Assembly (NCBI GenBank): GCA_019163135.1
Contig: JAFLKR010000039.1
Coordinates: forward strand, 1-61,423
DNA length: 61,423 bases
Reading direction: 5' to 3'
DNA from: Desulfobulbaceae bacterium
GTDB taxonomy: Bacteria; Desulfobacterota; Desulfobulbia; Desulfobulbales; Desulfobulbaceae
Within the stretch, counting starts at the first letter, position 1, and each line of letters begins with the position of its first letter. Below the pieces are notes generated by a model, which was not told where the DNA came from, did no database searches, and was given only the letters and a program-made list of their open reading frames with translations. Below, piece after piece: positions 43,283 through 51,266 of the stretch. The position numbers and the translations under genes are program-made.

Positions 43283-44825
43283 CGTTCGCCCCTTCCTCCC
43301 CGTCGGTCACCACGGGATTGCTCTTTATTATTTTTTCCGCCAGTTGCAAAGCCCCGGCATAATCAGTCACCGTCCCTTCCATCCGCGCTTCCTCCACCGC
43401 CCCGAGGATCTCTTTGAATTCCGGACCGGGCCGGAGTTGAAAGATTTCAATCAGATCTTTGCCAGTGAGCAGGGGCGGACCGGACTGAACCGGTTCGACA
43501 TGATCGGCCCGAACTTTTTCCAGGTGCAGAAAGAGATCGACCAGTTCCCGTTCCATCCCGGCAATCCGGTCAACCCCCTGCCCGGCAAGAGCGTCGGCCA
43601 TACTCAAGAGAAAAAAACCTGGCAAATCGGCCCCGGCCTTCCTGACCATTCTAATCCCGGCCCGCAGAGTCAGGTTGCCGCCACGGACGACATTGGCCAA
43701 ATGGAACGGCCGCATGTGGCCAGCGATCAGTTGCGCCACCCGCTCGGTGTCCTCATTGGACCAGCGAAGCCGCCGGGCAAAGGCGCAAAATAATCTGGCT
43801 CCGACCAGGTCATGGTTGTAAAAAGTGATTCGGCCGCCCTTATCGTCCCGGATGGCACAGGTGGCCGGCTTGCCGAGATCGTGGAGCAGGGCCGCCCATT
43901 TCAAACGCAGGCGTTGGCGGTTTCCGCCGAGATATGAGACCATTGCCTCGCCACACTCTGGAAAATAGGCCAAAGGAGCTTCGACAATCCGCTCCATCTG
44001 CCTCAGAGTTTCGAGGTTATGCTGCCAGACATCCAGATGGTGACTCTTTGGCTGGGCCATACCGGCCCCAGCCGCCAGTTCCGGGATCACTTCCCACAAC
44101 AATCCGGTGGCTGCCATAACGGCAAAGGCAGCATGACCGTGGGCCGAAGCCATGGCCAAGTCGAGTTCATGGGCGATGCGCTCGGGCGCCGAGGCAACCA
44201 CCAGCCCACATTGCCGCCCCACCAGCGCTAAGGTTTCCTCCTCGACCGTAAACCCAAGACTGGCGGCAAAGCGAAAGACACGCAGCAAACGGAGCGGATC
44301 ACTGCGAAAACTCTCAGGACCGGTTACCCGAATCCGCCTCCGGGCCAGATCCTCCCGACCGCCGGTGGGATCGAGGACCGGAATAATCATCTCGGCCGTC
44401 CCGTCGCGATCCGCAAGAAGCGGATCGATGCGGATTCCCAGCCCATTGACGGTCAGGTCCCGCAGGGTCAGGTCCGCAAGGATAGTGGCGGTTCCTTGCC
44501 GAAACGCGGAAAAATCGACGGTGACCTGCCGACTGACCACCCGGGCCACATCCTCGACTCGCCCAAGATCCACATAGGCCCCGCCGGTCCGGGCGACAAG
44601 TTTTTCAGCCCAGATTTTCGCCCCTCTCGGGACGGTGAGGTCGATATCGGCTGGCGTGACCCCAAGCAGAAGATCGCGCACCACCCCGCCGGCCAGGTAG
44701 ACCTCGCCTCCCAGTTCCCGCCATAGGCTCGCAAGATCGGCCTGCAGCCAAGATGGCAGGACTGCAAGAATCTGCCGCCCGCTCAAGTACGCAGGAATCT
44801 GCCCCACGATATCTACATCCGCCAC
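43275..44825 (-). CDS. tRNA nucleotidyltransferase/poly(A) polymerase family protein with HD domain
   Basis: 516 residues from a GTG that overlaps the upstream gene by 13 bp; longer frames overlap it by 200 bp and are unlikely. Nucleotidyltransferase head: EVYLAGGVVRDLLLGVTPADIDLTV near 38 (the Gly-Gly...Asp-x-Asp catalytic set), RNA-binding segments SDPLRLLRVFRFAASLGFTVEEET near 185, and an HD phosphohydrolase-type region near 285 (LHDLGKPATCAI...NHDLVGARL). It may repair tRNA CCA ends. Single-subunit CCA addition or a split A-/CC-adding role cannot be decided by sequence alone. Confidence 0.85.
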   Translation of the reverse strand: MADVDIVGQIPAYLSGRQILAVLPSWLQADLASLWRELGGEVYLAGGVVRDLLLGVTPADIDLTVPRGAKIWAEKLVARTGGAYVDLGRVEDVARVVSRQVTVDFSAFRQGTATILADLTLRDLTVNGLGIRIDPLLADRDGTAEMIIPVLDPTGGREDLARRRIRVTGPESFRSDPLRLLRVFRFAASLGFTVEEETLALVGRQCGLVVASAPERIAHELDLAMASAHGHAAFAVMAATGLLWEVIPELAAGAGMAQPKSHHLDVWQHNLETLRQMERIVEAPLAYFPECGEAMVSYLGGNRQRLRLKWAALLHDLGKPATCAIRDDKGGRITFYNHDLVGARLFCAFARRLRWSNEDTERVAQLIAGHMRPFHLANVVRGGNLTLRAGIRMVRKAGADLPGFFLLSMADALAGQGVDRIAGMERELVDLFLHLEKVRADHVEPVQSGPPLLTGKDLIEIFQLRPGPEFKEILGAVEEARMEGTVTDYAGALQLAEKIIKSNPVVTDGEEGANDA

Positions 44826-45850
44826 TGCTGGCACGCCTCTTCCGCCAAGGGGTCGAACACAGCCTTCGTAAGGGTGTCGCCGCGATCGATAATCACCTCG
44901 GCCGGTGCGCCCTCCATCTTTTTGCCGTAGCGGACCACTATCCCGGCCAAACTGCGAAGCACCTCGCTTTCGCCGGCATTGGCCACTTTCTGCCGTCCAT
45001 AACGCACCAGACCGAGCGGCCCGGGACGTTCTGGCATCCACAGCAGCCAGTCGTCCGGGCCACGTAGAGCGGTGAGCTGCTGATTTTCCCGTTCATTGCG
45101 GCCTAGAATAAACCAGACATCCTCACCGAGTTTAAACTGACGACCGATGACCAGCAGCCTGAAATCATCGGCGATACGCTCTTGCTGGCCAAAGGAGAAG
45201 AGACCGTCATGGAAATGCCGGATCCTTGATGCCAGATTGACATCGGTGAGCATGCATCCACCCGCCGGGGTCGGATAATCGGTGATCCCCAACTGCGCGG
45301 CCAACAATTTCTGCTGCCGCCGGCTTCGACCGGAATACCCATAGAGCCGTTCCCGGTCTACCAGCCCCTCCAATTCAGCCTTGGTCGGGTTCATCAGCTT
45401 GGCGCAGAGAGGCCGCAGCAGCAGACCGGTACAGCCGGAGTCGCGCTCGATCACCCGGAGGGTATCCCGCCGCTGCGACATCGGCCGTTGTCCCAGGACT
45501 TCACCGGTGATCAAAAAGGAGGCACCATAGGTGGCCATGAGTTCGCGCGCCTTGGTCAGCATCAAGATTTTGCAGTCGATGCAGGGATTAAAATGTTTGC
45601 CAAAGCCGTGGGCCGGGTGATCAAGCATACGCAGATAGCCTTGGCTGATATCGACGACCGCTACCTCCAGGCCGTACTGCCGCTGCATGGCCTGTGCATA
45701 GTCGTCGCGGCCGGCAAGCAGATCGGAGTCAAAAAAAGGGGTGATGAATTTAAGGGCCACCACCCGCACGCCCTGATCGGCAACTACCCGGCAGGCAAGA
45801 ATCGAATCCAGACCGCCGGAAAAAAGCCCAAGTGCCGTTCGCTGCCTCAT
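44813..45850 (-). CDS. PP-loop tRNA thiolase-like protein with NFACT-R-like C-terminal domain
   Basis: 345 residues. The ATP pyrophosphatase loop is SGGLDSILA at ~10, close to MnmA/ThiI-type thiolases. A CIDC motif near 91 and a further Cys in CTGLLLRPLC and PAGGCM offer catalytic sulfur or cluster ligands. The last ~130 residues (FRLLVIGRQFKLGEDVWFILGRNERENQQL...) resemble the NFACT-R (DUF814) domain. It is probably a tRNA uridine thiolation enzyme; the target position is not readable. It overlaps recN by 4 bp and the next gene by 13 bp. Confidence 0.75.
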   Translation of the reverse strand: MRQRTALGLFSGGLDSILACRVVADQGVRVVALKFITPFFDSDLLAGRDDYAQAMQRQYGLEVAVVDISQGYLRMLDHPAHGFGKHFNPCIDCKILMLTKARELMATYGASFLITGEVLGQRPMSQRRDTLRVIERDSGCTGLLLRPLCAKLMNPTKAELEGLVDRERLYGYSGRSRRQQKLLAAQLGITDYPTPAGGCMLTDVNLASRIRHFHDGLFSFGQQERIADDFRLLVIGRQFKLGEDVWFILGRNERENQQLTALRGPDDWLLWMPERPGPLGLVRYGRQKVANAGESEVLRSLAGIVVRYGKKMEGAPAEVIIDRGDTLTKAVFDPLAEEACQQWRM

Positions 45851-47541
45851 GCCGATTTTCTCTTGGCCTTGCGCTCAATCAGCTCCCCGGCATAGGCGAG
45901 AGTCTGGGCCGTCGGTTTTTCACCGCCAAGCATCCGGGCAATCTCACCGATTTGTTCATCTTTTGCCAGAGGGGCGATCACGGTACGGGTTCGGCCACCC
46001 TCCACCCGCTTTTCCACCTTGAAATGGAGATCGGCACAGGCGGCGATCTGCGGCAGATGAGTGATGCAAAACACCTGATGATGCCCGGCCAGCTCATTGA
46101 TCTTGACGGCCACCGACTCAGCAGCCTGGCCGCCGATCCCCGCATCGATCTCATCGAAAATGACCGTGTCCACCTGATCCCGGCGTGCCAGCAGACATTT
46201 CATCGCCAGCATCAGCCGCGACAGTTCACCGCCGGAGACGATCTTGGCCAACGGCTTAGGCGGTTCGCCGGGATTGGCGGAAAAAAGAAACTCCACGCTG
46301 TCCCGGCCGGTGCTGTGAATCCCGTCCATCCCCAGCCCCTCCGGCTCGGTCACGGCCGCCTGGAAAACCGCCTGGGGAAAACTGAGCGAGACCAGCTCGT
46401 TTTCCATATTGGCCGCCAGCTTCCTGGCCACCTCCCGACGCGCCTGGGTCAATTCGGCGGCTTTAAGCAGGGCCTCGGTGGAAATCTCCTCAACCCTGAG
46501 CTCCGCCTGGGCAATCTGCTGCTCGAGGCTTTCCAGCAGGGCAAGGGTTGCCTCGGCCTGTTCGGCAAAAGCCAGCACCTCGACTAGCGTTGGCCCGTAT
46601 TTGCGTTGCAGCTGCTTCAGTTCAGCCAGCCTTCCGGAGATAACATCCAGCCGGGAGACATCCTTGGGAATCGTGTCGAAATACTTATGCACACCCGCAG
46701 CCAGGTCCTCGAGCTCAAAACCAGCGGACCTGATCCGCTCGACCAGCGGACCAAGCCCGTCGTCAAGCACCCATGCCTGCTCCATATTTTTTCGGACCTC
46801 GACCAACGGCCCGCTGACCGTATCGGTTAACAGCCGTCTGCTTGCGCCAATCAGCCGAATCAGGGCATCGGCGGCCTTCAGCTGTTCCCGCTCCCGCAGC
46901 AGTATCTCGTCTTCTCTTAGCTCCGGCTTGCATTTACGGATCTCATCGAGTTGAAAGGCCAAAAAATCGCGCTGCTGCTCCTTATCCTGTTCCCTTTCCT
47001 GCATCTGCCGGAACTCGGAGCTGGCCTGCTGCCAGCGGCGGAACAATCGGGTGAACTGCTCCCGCAGTCCCCAAAGTTCTCCGTAACTGTCGAGATAATC
47101 GAGGTGATTGCGGGCATTGAGCAGTTGCTGATGATCATGCTGACTGGCAATATTAATCAATCCTGCGGTCAGCTCTCCGGCAAGCCTGGTGGTGACCGAT
47201 TGATCGTTGACGTAAATCCGGGATCGCCCTTCCCGGGTCAGCACCCGCCGCACCAAGCAGGCACCGCCATCCTGCAACGATTGCTCGGCCAGCAGACCAT
47301 TGAGCTCTAAATGATCCGGCCGGATGGCAAAAACCGCCTCGATGCTGGCTTGATCGCAGTCGTTGCGCACCCAGGAAGCGGCGCCCCGTCCACCGGTGAG
47401 CAGATTAATGGCTTGGAGAATGATGGATTTACCGGCCCCGGTTTCGCCGGTCAAGACAATCAGCCCGGTTTTTTGGGCCGAGAGGTCAAGGGCAAGGGTA
47501 TCAATCAATGCCAGATTCTGTACGCGAAGTTCCTGCAGCAT
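45847..47541 (-). CDS. recN: DNA repair protein RecN
   Basis: 564 residues, full RecN length. Walker A ETGAGKSIIL near residue 32, a long central coiled coil (residues ~150-390), signature KIVSGGELSRLMLAMK near 470 and Walker B VIFDEIDAGIGGQAAESV near 490. It is an SMC-like protein that protects double-strand break ends. In many bacteria recN is SOS-regulated; I see no LexA box upstream in this gap. Confidence 0.95.
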   Translation of the reverse strand: MLQELRVQNLALIDTLALDLSAQKTGLIVLTGETGAGKSIILQAINLLTGGRGAASWVRNDCDQASIEAVFAIRPDHLELNGLLAEQSLQDGGACLVRRVLTREGRSRIYVNDQSVTTRLAGELTAGLINIASQHDHQQLLNARNHLDYLDSYGELWGLREQFTRLFRRWQQASSEFRQMQEREQDKEQQRDFLAFQLDEIRKCKPELREDEILLREREQLKAADALIRLIGASRRLLTDTVSGPLVEVRKNMEQAWVLDDGLGPLVERIRSAGFELEDLAAGVHKYFDTIPKDVSRLDVISGRLAELKQLQRKYGPTLVEVLAFAEQAEATLALLESLEQQIAQAELRVEEISTEALLKAAELTQARREVARKLAANMENELVSLSFPQAVFQAAVTEPEGLGMDGIHSTGRDSVEFLFSANPGEPPKPLAKIVSGGELSRLMLAMKCLLARRDQVDTVIFDEIDAGIGGQAAESVAVKINELAGHHQVFCITHLPQIAACADLHFKVEKRVEGGRTRTVIAPLAKDEQIGEIARMLGGEKPTAQTLAYAGELIERKAKRKSA

Positions 47542-47589
47542 GGTTCTTTATTGGTCAAAAAGAAGGGGCAAGAGAGCTTGACATTCCCC

Positions 47590-47630
47590 TTGACGCCCAG
47601 GGTTTAAGAATGTATCGTGTTGAAGATACA
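47590..47630 (+). promoter_or_regulatory. Promoter with overlapping palindrome for the DtxR/MntR-type regulator
   Basis: TTGACG (47590-47595), 17 bases, TATCGT (47613-47618), then a start near 47625. A 6-8-6 palindrome TGTATC...GATACA (47611-47616 and 47625-47630) covers the -10 and start site. The regulator gene begins 30 bases on. The layout suits autorepression, though the sequence is unlike the known MntR consensus. Confidence 0.5.
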
Positions 47631-47659
47631 TGTAAAAATCAATAGTCCGGAGGGACGAC

Positions 47660-48175
47660 ATGACGGAGACTCAACAACTCAGCGCCAGCCTGGAAGATTA
47701 TATTGAGGCCATCTACCATATCATCGCCGAAAAACAGGTGGCGCGAGGCAAAGATATTTCCCAACGACTGGCGGTGAGCGGTGCCTCGGTAACCGAAGCC
47801 TTACGGGCTCTTTCCAAAAAAGGATTGATCAACTACGCCCCCTATGAAGTCATCACCATGACCAAGGAGGGGCGAGTCGTTGCCGAGGATGTCGTTCGCC
47901 GCCACAACGCCCTCAAACAATTTTTCACCGATGTCCTGGCCATTGAGGAATCTCTTGCCGAACAAGGCGCCTGCAGGATCGAACATACCGCCCCGCAAAA
48001 AATCATCAACCGAATGGTCGATTTTATCAAATTCCTGGAGATCTGCCCCCGTGGCGGCAAGGATCTGATCAGCGGATTTGCCAACTTTTGCCAGGAAGGC
48101 CAGTCCCGCACCGGTTGCGCTTCCTGTTTGTCCCACTGTTTGGATGATCTCCAGAAGGAGAAAAACCGCGTCTGA
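47660..48175 (+). CDS. DtxR/MntR-family metal-dependent transcriptional regulator
   Basis: 171 residues. N-terminal winged helix-turn-helix (SASLEDYIEAIYHIIAEKQ, then ISQRLAVSGASVTEALRAL) and a dimerisation/metal domain with RRHNALKQFFTDVLAIEESLAEQ. Metal ligands probably include His91 (RRHN), Glu and the late His in EHTAP. A Cys-rich C-terminus (CPRGGKDL, then CQEG, CASCLSHC) recalls DtxR relatives in anaerobes and may bind a second metal. The target genes are not evident; it may control manganese or iron transport. AGGGACGAC stands before the ATG. Confidence 0.9.
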   Translation: MTETQQLSASLEDYIEAIYHIIAEKQVARGKDISQRLAVSGASVTEALRALSKKGLINYAPYEVITMTKEGRVVAEDVVRRHNALKQFFTDVLAIEESLAEQGACRIEHTAPQKIINRMVDFIKFLEICPRGGKDLISGFANFCQEGQSRTGCASCLSHCLDDLQKEKNRV

Positions 48176-48290
48176 GCGGAAGAGAGGCCCAAACAGGCCT
48201 GCTTATTGGTCGCCTATATTAGCACAACCCCCAACCGGTGCAATGGATACCTCAACTTTCTCCCTGATCCTTCTAGGTACCTGACCGCAC

Positions 48291-49514
48291 ATGCCTGTCT
48301 ATGAATTCAATGCCCTGACCAGTACAGGGAAAAAACTAAAAGGGGTCATCGACGCCGACTCGATGACCGCCGCCCGGCAAAAGATTCGAGGTCAGGGCAA
48401 TTATCCGGTGGAGATCAAAGAGACCTCCACCAGGACCATCTCCGCCAAGATGCCCCTGCTCTCGATGCGACTGGGACAGACGGTGAAACAACAGGAAATC
48501 CATATCGCCACCCGTCAACTGGCCACTCTGATCGGTGCAGGCATCCCCTTGGTACCGGCGCTCAATGGATTGATCGAACAGACCGAAAACCGGGCGTTCA
48601 AGACCATTCTTGCCCAGATCAAAGATGCGGTCAACGAAGGCAACTCCCTGACCTCGGCTCTGACTGAACACCCCAAACTTTTTTCCAAAATATTCGTCAA
48701 CATGGTACGCGCCGGCGAGGCCTCCGGCTCCCTCGACGTCGTGCTCGACCGGTTGGCCGAGTTCGGCGAGACCCAGCACGCCCTGCGCTCCCGCATCAAG
48801 GCGGCCATGCTTTACCCCCTGTTTATGGCGGTGGTCGGTATCGTCGTGCTGTTTTTACTGATCACCTTTATCGTTCCGAGCATCACCTCGGTTTTTGAAG
48901 GCACCAAACAGGCCTTGCCGCTCCCCACGATTATCCTCATCGGCCTTAGTTCTTTCCTCAAGCAGTTCTGGTGGGCAGTACTGTTGATTATATTGGGCGC
49001 AATCGCCGCAGTCCGCTGGTATGTCGGCACGCCGACCGGACGACAGCGCTTTGATTTGCTCAAGCTGACCATTCCTGGCATCCGTGACCTCAGCATCAAA
49101 ACCGCCTCCGCCCGTTTCGGCCGCACCCTGGCAAGCCTCCTGCAATCGGGGGTCTCGCTGATCACCGCCTTGCAGATTGTTAAAAATATCGTCAACAACG
49201 TTGTCCTGGCCGACCTGATCAACGAGGCCTGCAACGAGTTGGAAAAAGGGCAGAGTCTGTCCCAGTTCTTCAGGGGCAACAAGTGGTTTCCGCCCATGCT
49301 GGTGCAGATGATGGCGGTGGGAGAACAGAGCGGCACCCTGGATAAGATGCTCGCCAAGGCGGCGGACAGCTACGAAAAAGAGGTGGAAACAAAAATCCTG
49401 GCCCTGACCTCAATGATCGAGCCGGTGATGATTCTGTCAATGGGCCTGGTGGTCAGTTTTATCGTGGTGTCGATCCTCTTGCCCATCTTCGAGATGAACC
49501 AGTTGATCAGGTAA
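48291..49514 (+). CDS. gspF: Type II secretion inner-membrane platform protein GspF
   Basis: 407 residues with the T2SSF layout: two repeated cytoplasmic domains separated by membrane segments, with GIPLVPALNGLIEQ and GEASGSLDVVLDRLAEF in the first half, and GVSLITALQIVKNIV and GEQSGTLDKMLAKAADSYEKEV in the second. Helices lie near 170-190, 220-240 and 375-400. It forms the platform on which GspE acts. It is the only T2SS gene on the plus strand here and overlaps the 3' end of gspE by 8 bp, tail to tail, although gspF usually follows gspE in the same operon. Confidence 0.96.
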   Translation: MPVYEFNALTSTGKKLKGVIDADSMTAARQKIRGQGNYPVEIKETSTRTISAKMPLLSMRLGQTVKQQEIHIATRQLATLIGAGIPLVPALNGLIEQTENRAFKTILAQIKDAVNEGNSLTSALTEHPKLFSKIFVNMVRAGEASGSLDVVLDRLAEFGETQHALRSRIKAAMLYPLFMAVVGIVVLFLLITFIVPSITSVFEGTKQALPLPTIILIGLSSFLKQFWWAVLLIILGAIAAVRWYVGTPTGRQRFDLLKLTIPGIRDLSIKTASARFGRTLASLLQSGVSLITALQIVKNIVNNVVLADLINEACNELEKGQSLSQFFRGNKWFPPMLVQMMAVGEQSGTLDKMLAKAADSYEKEVETKILALTSMIEPVMILSMGLVVSFIVVSILLPIFEMNQLIR

Positions 49515-51198
49515 CCCGGAAGACCTCTTCCAGCGTAGTCATTCCGGCCAACACCTTGCGCAACCCATCCTGGCGCAGGGTGGTCATACCGGTCGACAGG
49601 GAAGACAGCGCCTGCTTCTTGATCTGCCCGGCATCGGAGGTCGTTAGTATCACGCTCTTCATCGCCGGTGTCAGACCCATCAATTCGAAAATCCCAATCC
49701 GCCCCTTGTAGCCGGTCTGTAGACAAGCGGCACAGCCCCTCCCCCGAAAAAGCTCCCGACCGGCAAATTTAATCGGCGAAAGCCCCACCCGCTCCAGATA
49801 GGTGTTGGAGGGGACATAGGCCTCCTTGCAATGGGGACAGATCTTGCGCACCAACCGCTGAGCCATGATCGCGTTGACCGAGGAGGAGACCAGGAAGGGC
49901 TCCACCCCCATGTCGATCAACCGGGTAATGGCACTGGCCGCATCGTTGGTGTGCAGGGTCGAAAACACCAGATGGCCGGTGAGAGCCGATTGAATAGCGA
50001 TCTCAGCGGTCTCGACATCACGGATTTCACCCACCAGAATAACATCCGGATCCTGACGAACAATCGTCCGCAGACCGTTGGCAAAAGTGAGCCCGATCTT
50101 GGGGTTGACCTGCATCTGACTGATGCCGTTCATCTGATATTCGATCGGGTCCTCAATGGTAATGATGTTGATATCGGGATTATTGAGAATACCCAGGGCC
50201 GAGTAGAGCGTCGTGGTCTTGCCGCTGCCGGTCGGGCCGGTCACCAGGATGATTCCATGCGGGGCTTTGATCAGCTTCAGAAAATGGTTCAAATCATCCC
50301 TGGACAGCCCTAGCGCCTGGAGCGGCACCAGCGAACTCGACTTGTCGAGCAACCGCATAACCACCCGCTCGCCAAAGGAGGTCGGCAGGGTTGACACCCG
50401 GATATCGATATTTTTATCGGCAATCCGAATCTCGATACGCCCATCCTGGGGCAGCCTTTTTTCAGCGATATCCATTTTGGCCATGATTTTAATGCGGGAT
50501 ATCAGCTTGCCCTGCACATGCCGAGGCGGCGAATACATGTCGTAAAGGATGCCGTCGACCCGTTTGCGGATCTTGATCCGATCCTTGTAGGATTCGATAT
50601 GGACGTCGCTGGCGTTGTCACGAACTGCCTGGGAAAGCACCAGATTGACCAGTTTGATGACCGGGGCATCGCTGGTATCGTCGAGCAAATCCGACGTCTC
50701 TTCGATCTCGGAAAGGATGCTTTCAGGATCCTCCTCACCCATGTCCTGCATAACCTGATCAGCGACCTCCTGCCTGGTGGTGTCATAGGCGGCATTGATG
50801 GCCACGAAGATCTCGTTCTGCGGGGCCAGCACGGTTTTCATGCCTTCCCACTGCAGCAGGCGCTGGAGATCATCGACCTGCTGGAAATAAAAAGGCTCGG
50901 CCAAGGCGATATAGGACTCCGAAGGCGTTGCAACCGGAATCATTTTGAACTTTTTGAGGAATCCGATTGGCACCCGTTGCGCGAAAAACGGATCGATATC
51001 CGAGGGCAAGAGGTGCACGACCTCCATGCCGCACTGGAGACTGCGGGCGTTGAGCAGGTCGCTTTCCGTGAGTTTGCGCAGCCCAATCAGGATTTCACCG
51101 ATCCGACCGCCTTTCTCCCGCTGGAGAGCCAGGGCGGCTTCAATACTGTCATCTGTTACCCCAAAGGTTTCCTTGAGGATTTCACCCAAAAGACGCAT
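49507..51198 (-). CDS. gspE: Type II secretion ATPase GspE
   Basis: 563 residues. N-terminal N1E/N2E domains (MRLLGEILKETFG...), then the hexameric ATPase: DVHIESYKDRIKIRKRVDG near 210, Walker A GPTGSGKTTTLYSAL near 335, Walker B-like VILVGEIRDVETAE near 400 and the tetracysteine zinc site CPHC near 468 and CAAC near 505. It powers pseudopilus assembly. It is last in the minus-strand T2SS cluster and converges with gspF. Confidence 0.97.
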   Translation of the reverse strand: MRLLGEILKETFGVTDDSIEAALALQREKGGRIGEILIGLRKLTESDLLNARSLQCGMEVVHLLPSDIDPFFAQRVPIGFLKKFKMIPVATPSESYIALAEPFYFQQVDDLQRLLQWEGMKTVLAPQNEIFVAINAAYDTTRQEVADQVMQDMGEEDPESILSEIEETSDLLDDTSDAPVIKLVNLVLSQAVRDNASDVHIESYKDRIKIRKRVDGILYDMYSPPRHVQGKLISRIKIMAKMDIAEKRLPQDGRIEIRIADKNIDIRVSTLPTSFGERVVMRLLDKSSSLVPLQALGLSRDDLNHFLKLIKAPHGIILVTGPTGSGKTTTLYSALGILNNPDINIITIEDPIEYQMNGISQMQVNPKIGLTFANGLRTIVRQDPDVILVGEIRDVETAEIAIQSALTGHLVFSTLHTNDAASAITRLIDMGVEPFLVSSSVNAIMAQRLVRKICPHCKEAYVPSNTYLERVGLSPIKFAGRELFRGRGCAACLQTGYKGRIGIFELMGLTPAMKSVILTTSDAGQIKKQALSSLSTGMTTLRQDGLRKVLAGMTTLEEVFRVT

Positions 51199-51266
51199 CG
51201 GTCATACCCTCGCGGCGGCCATTGAAAGGGGGCTCGGCACAGTTTCTCTCCAGCGATTCGCTTTGT

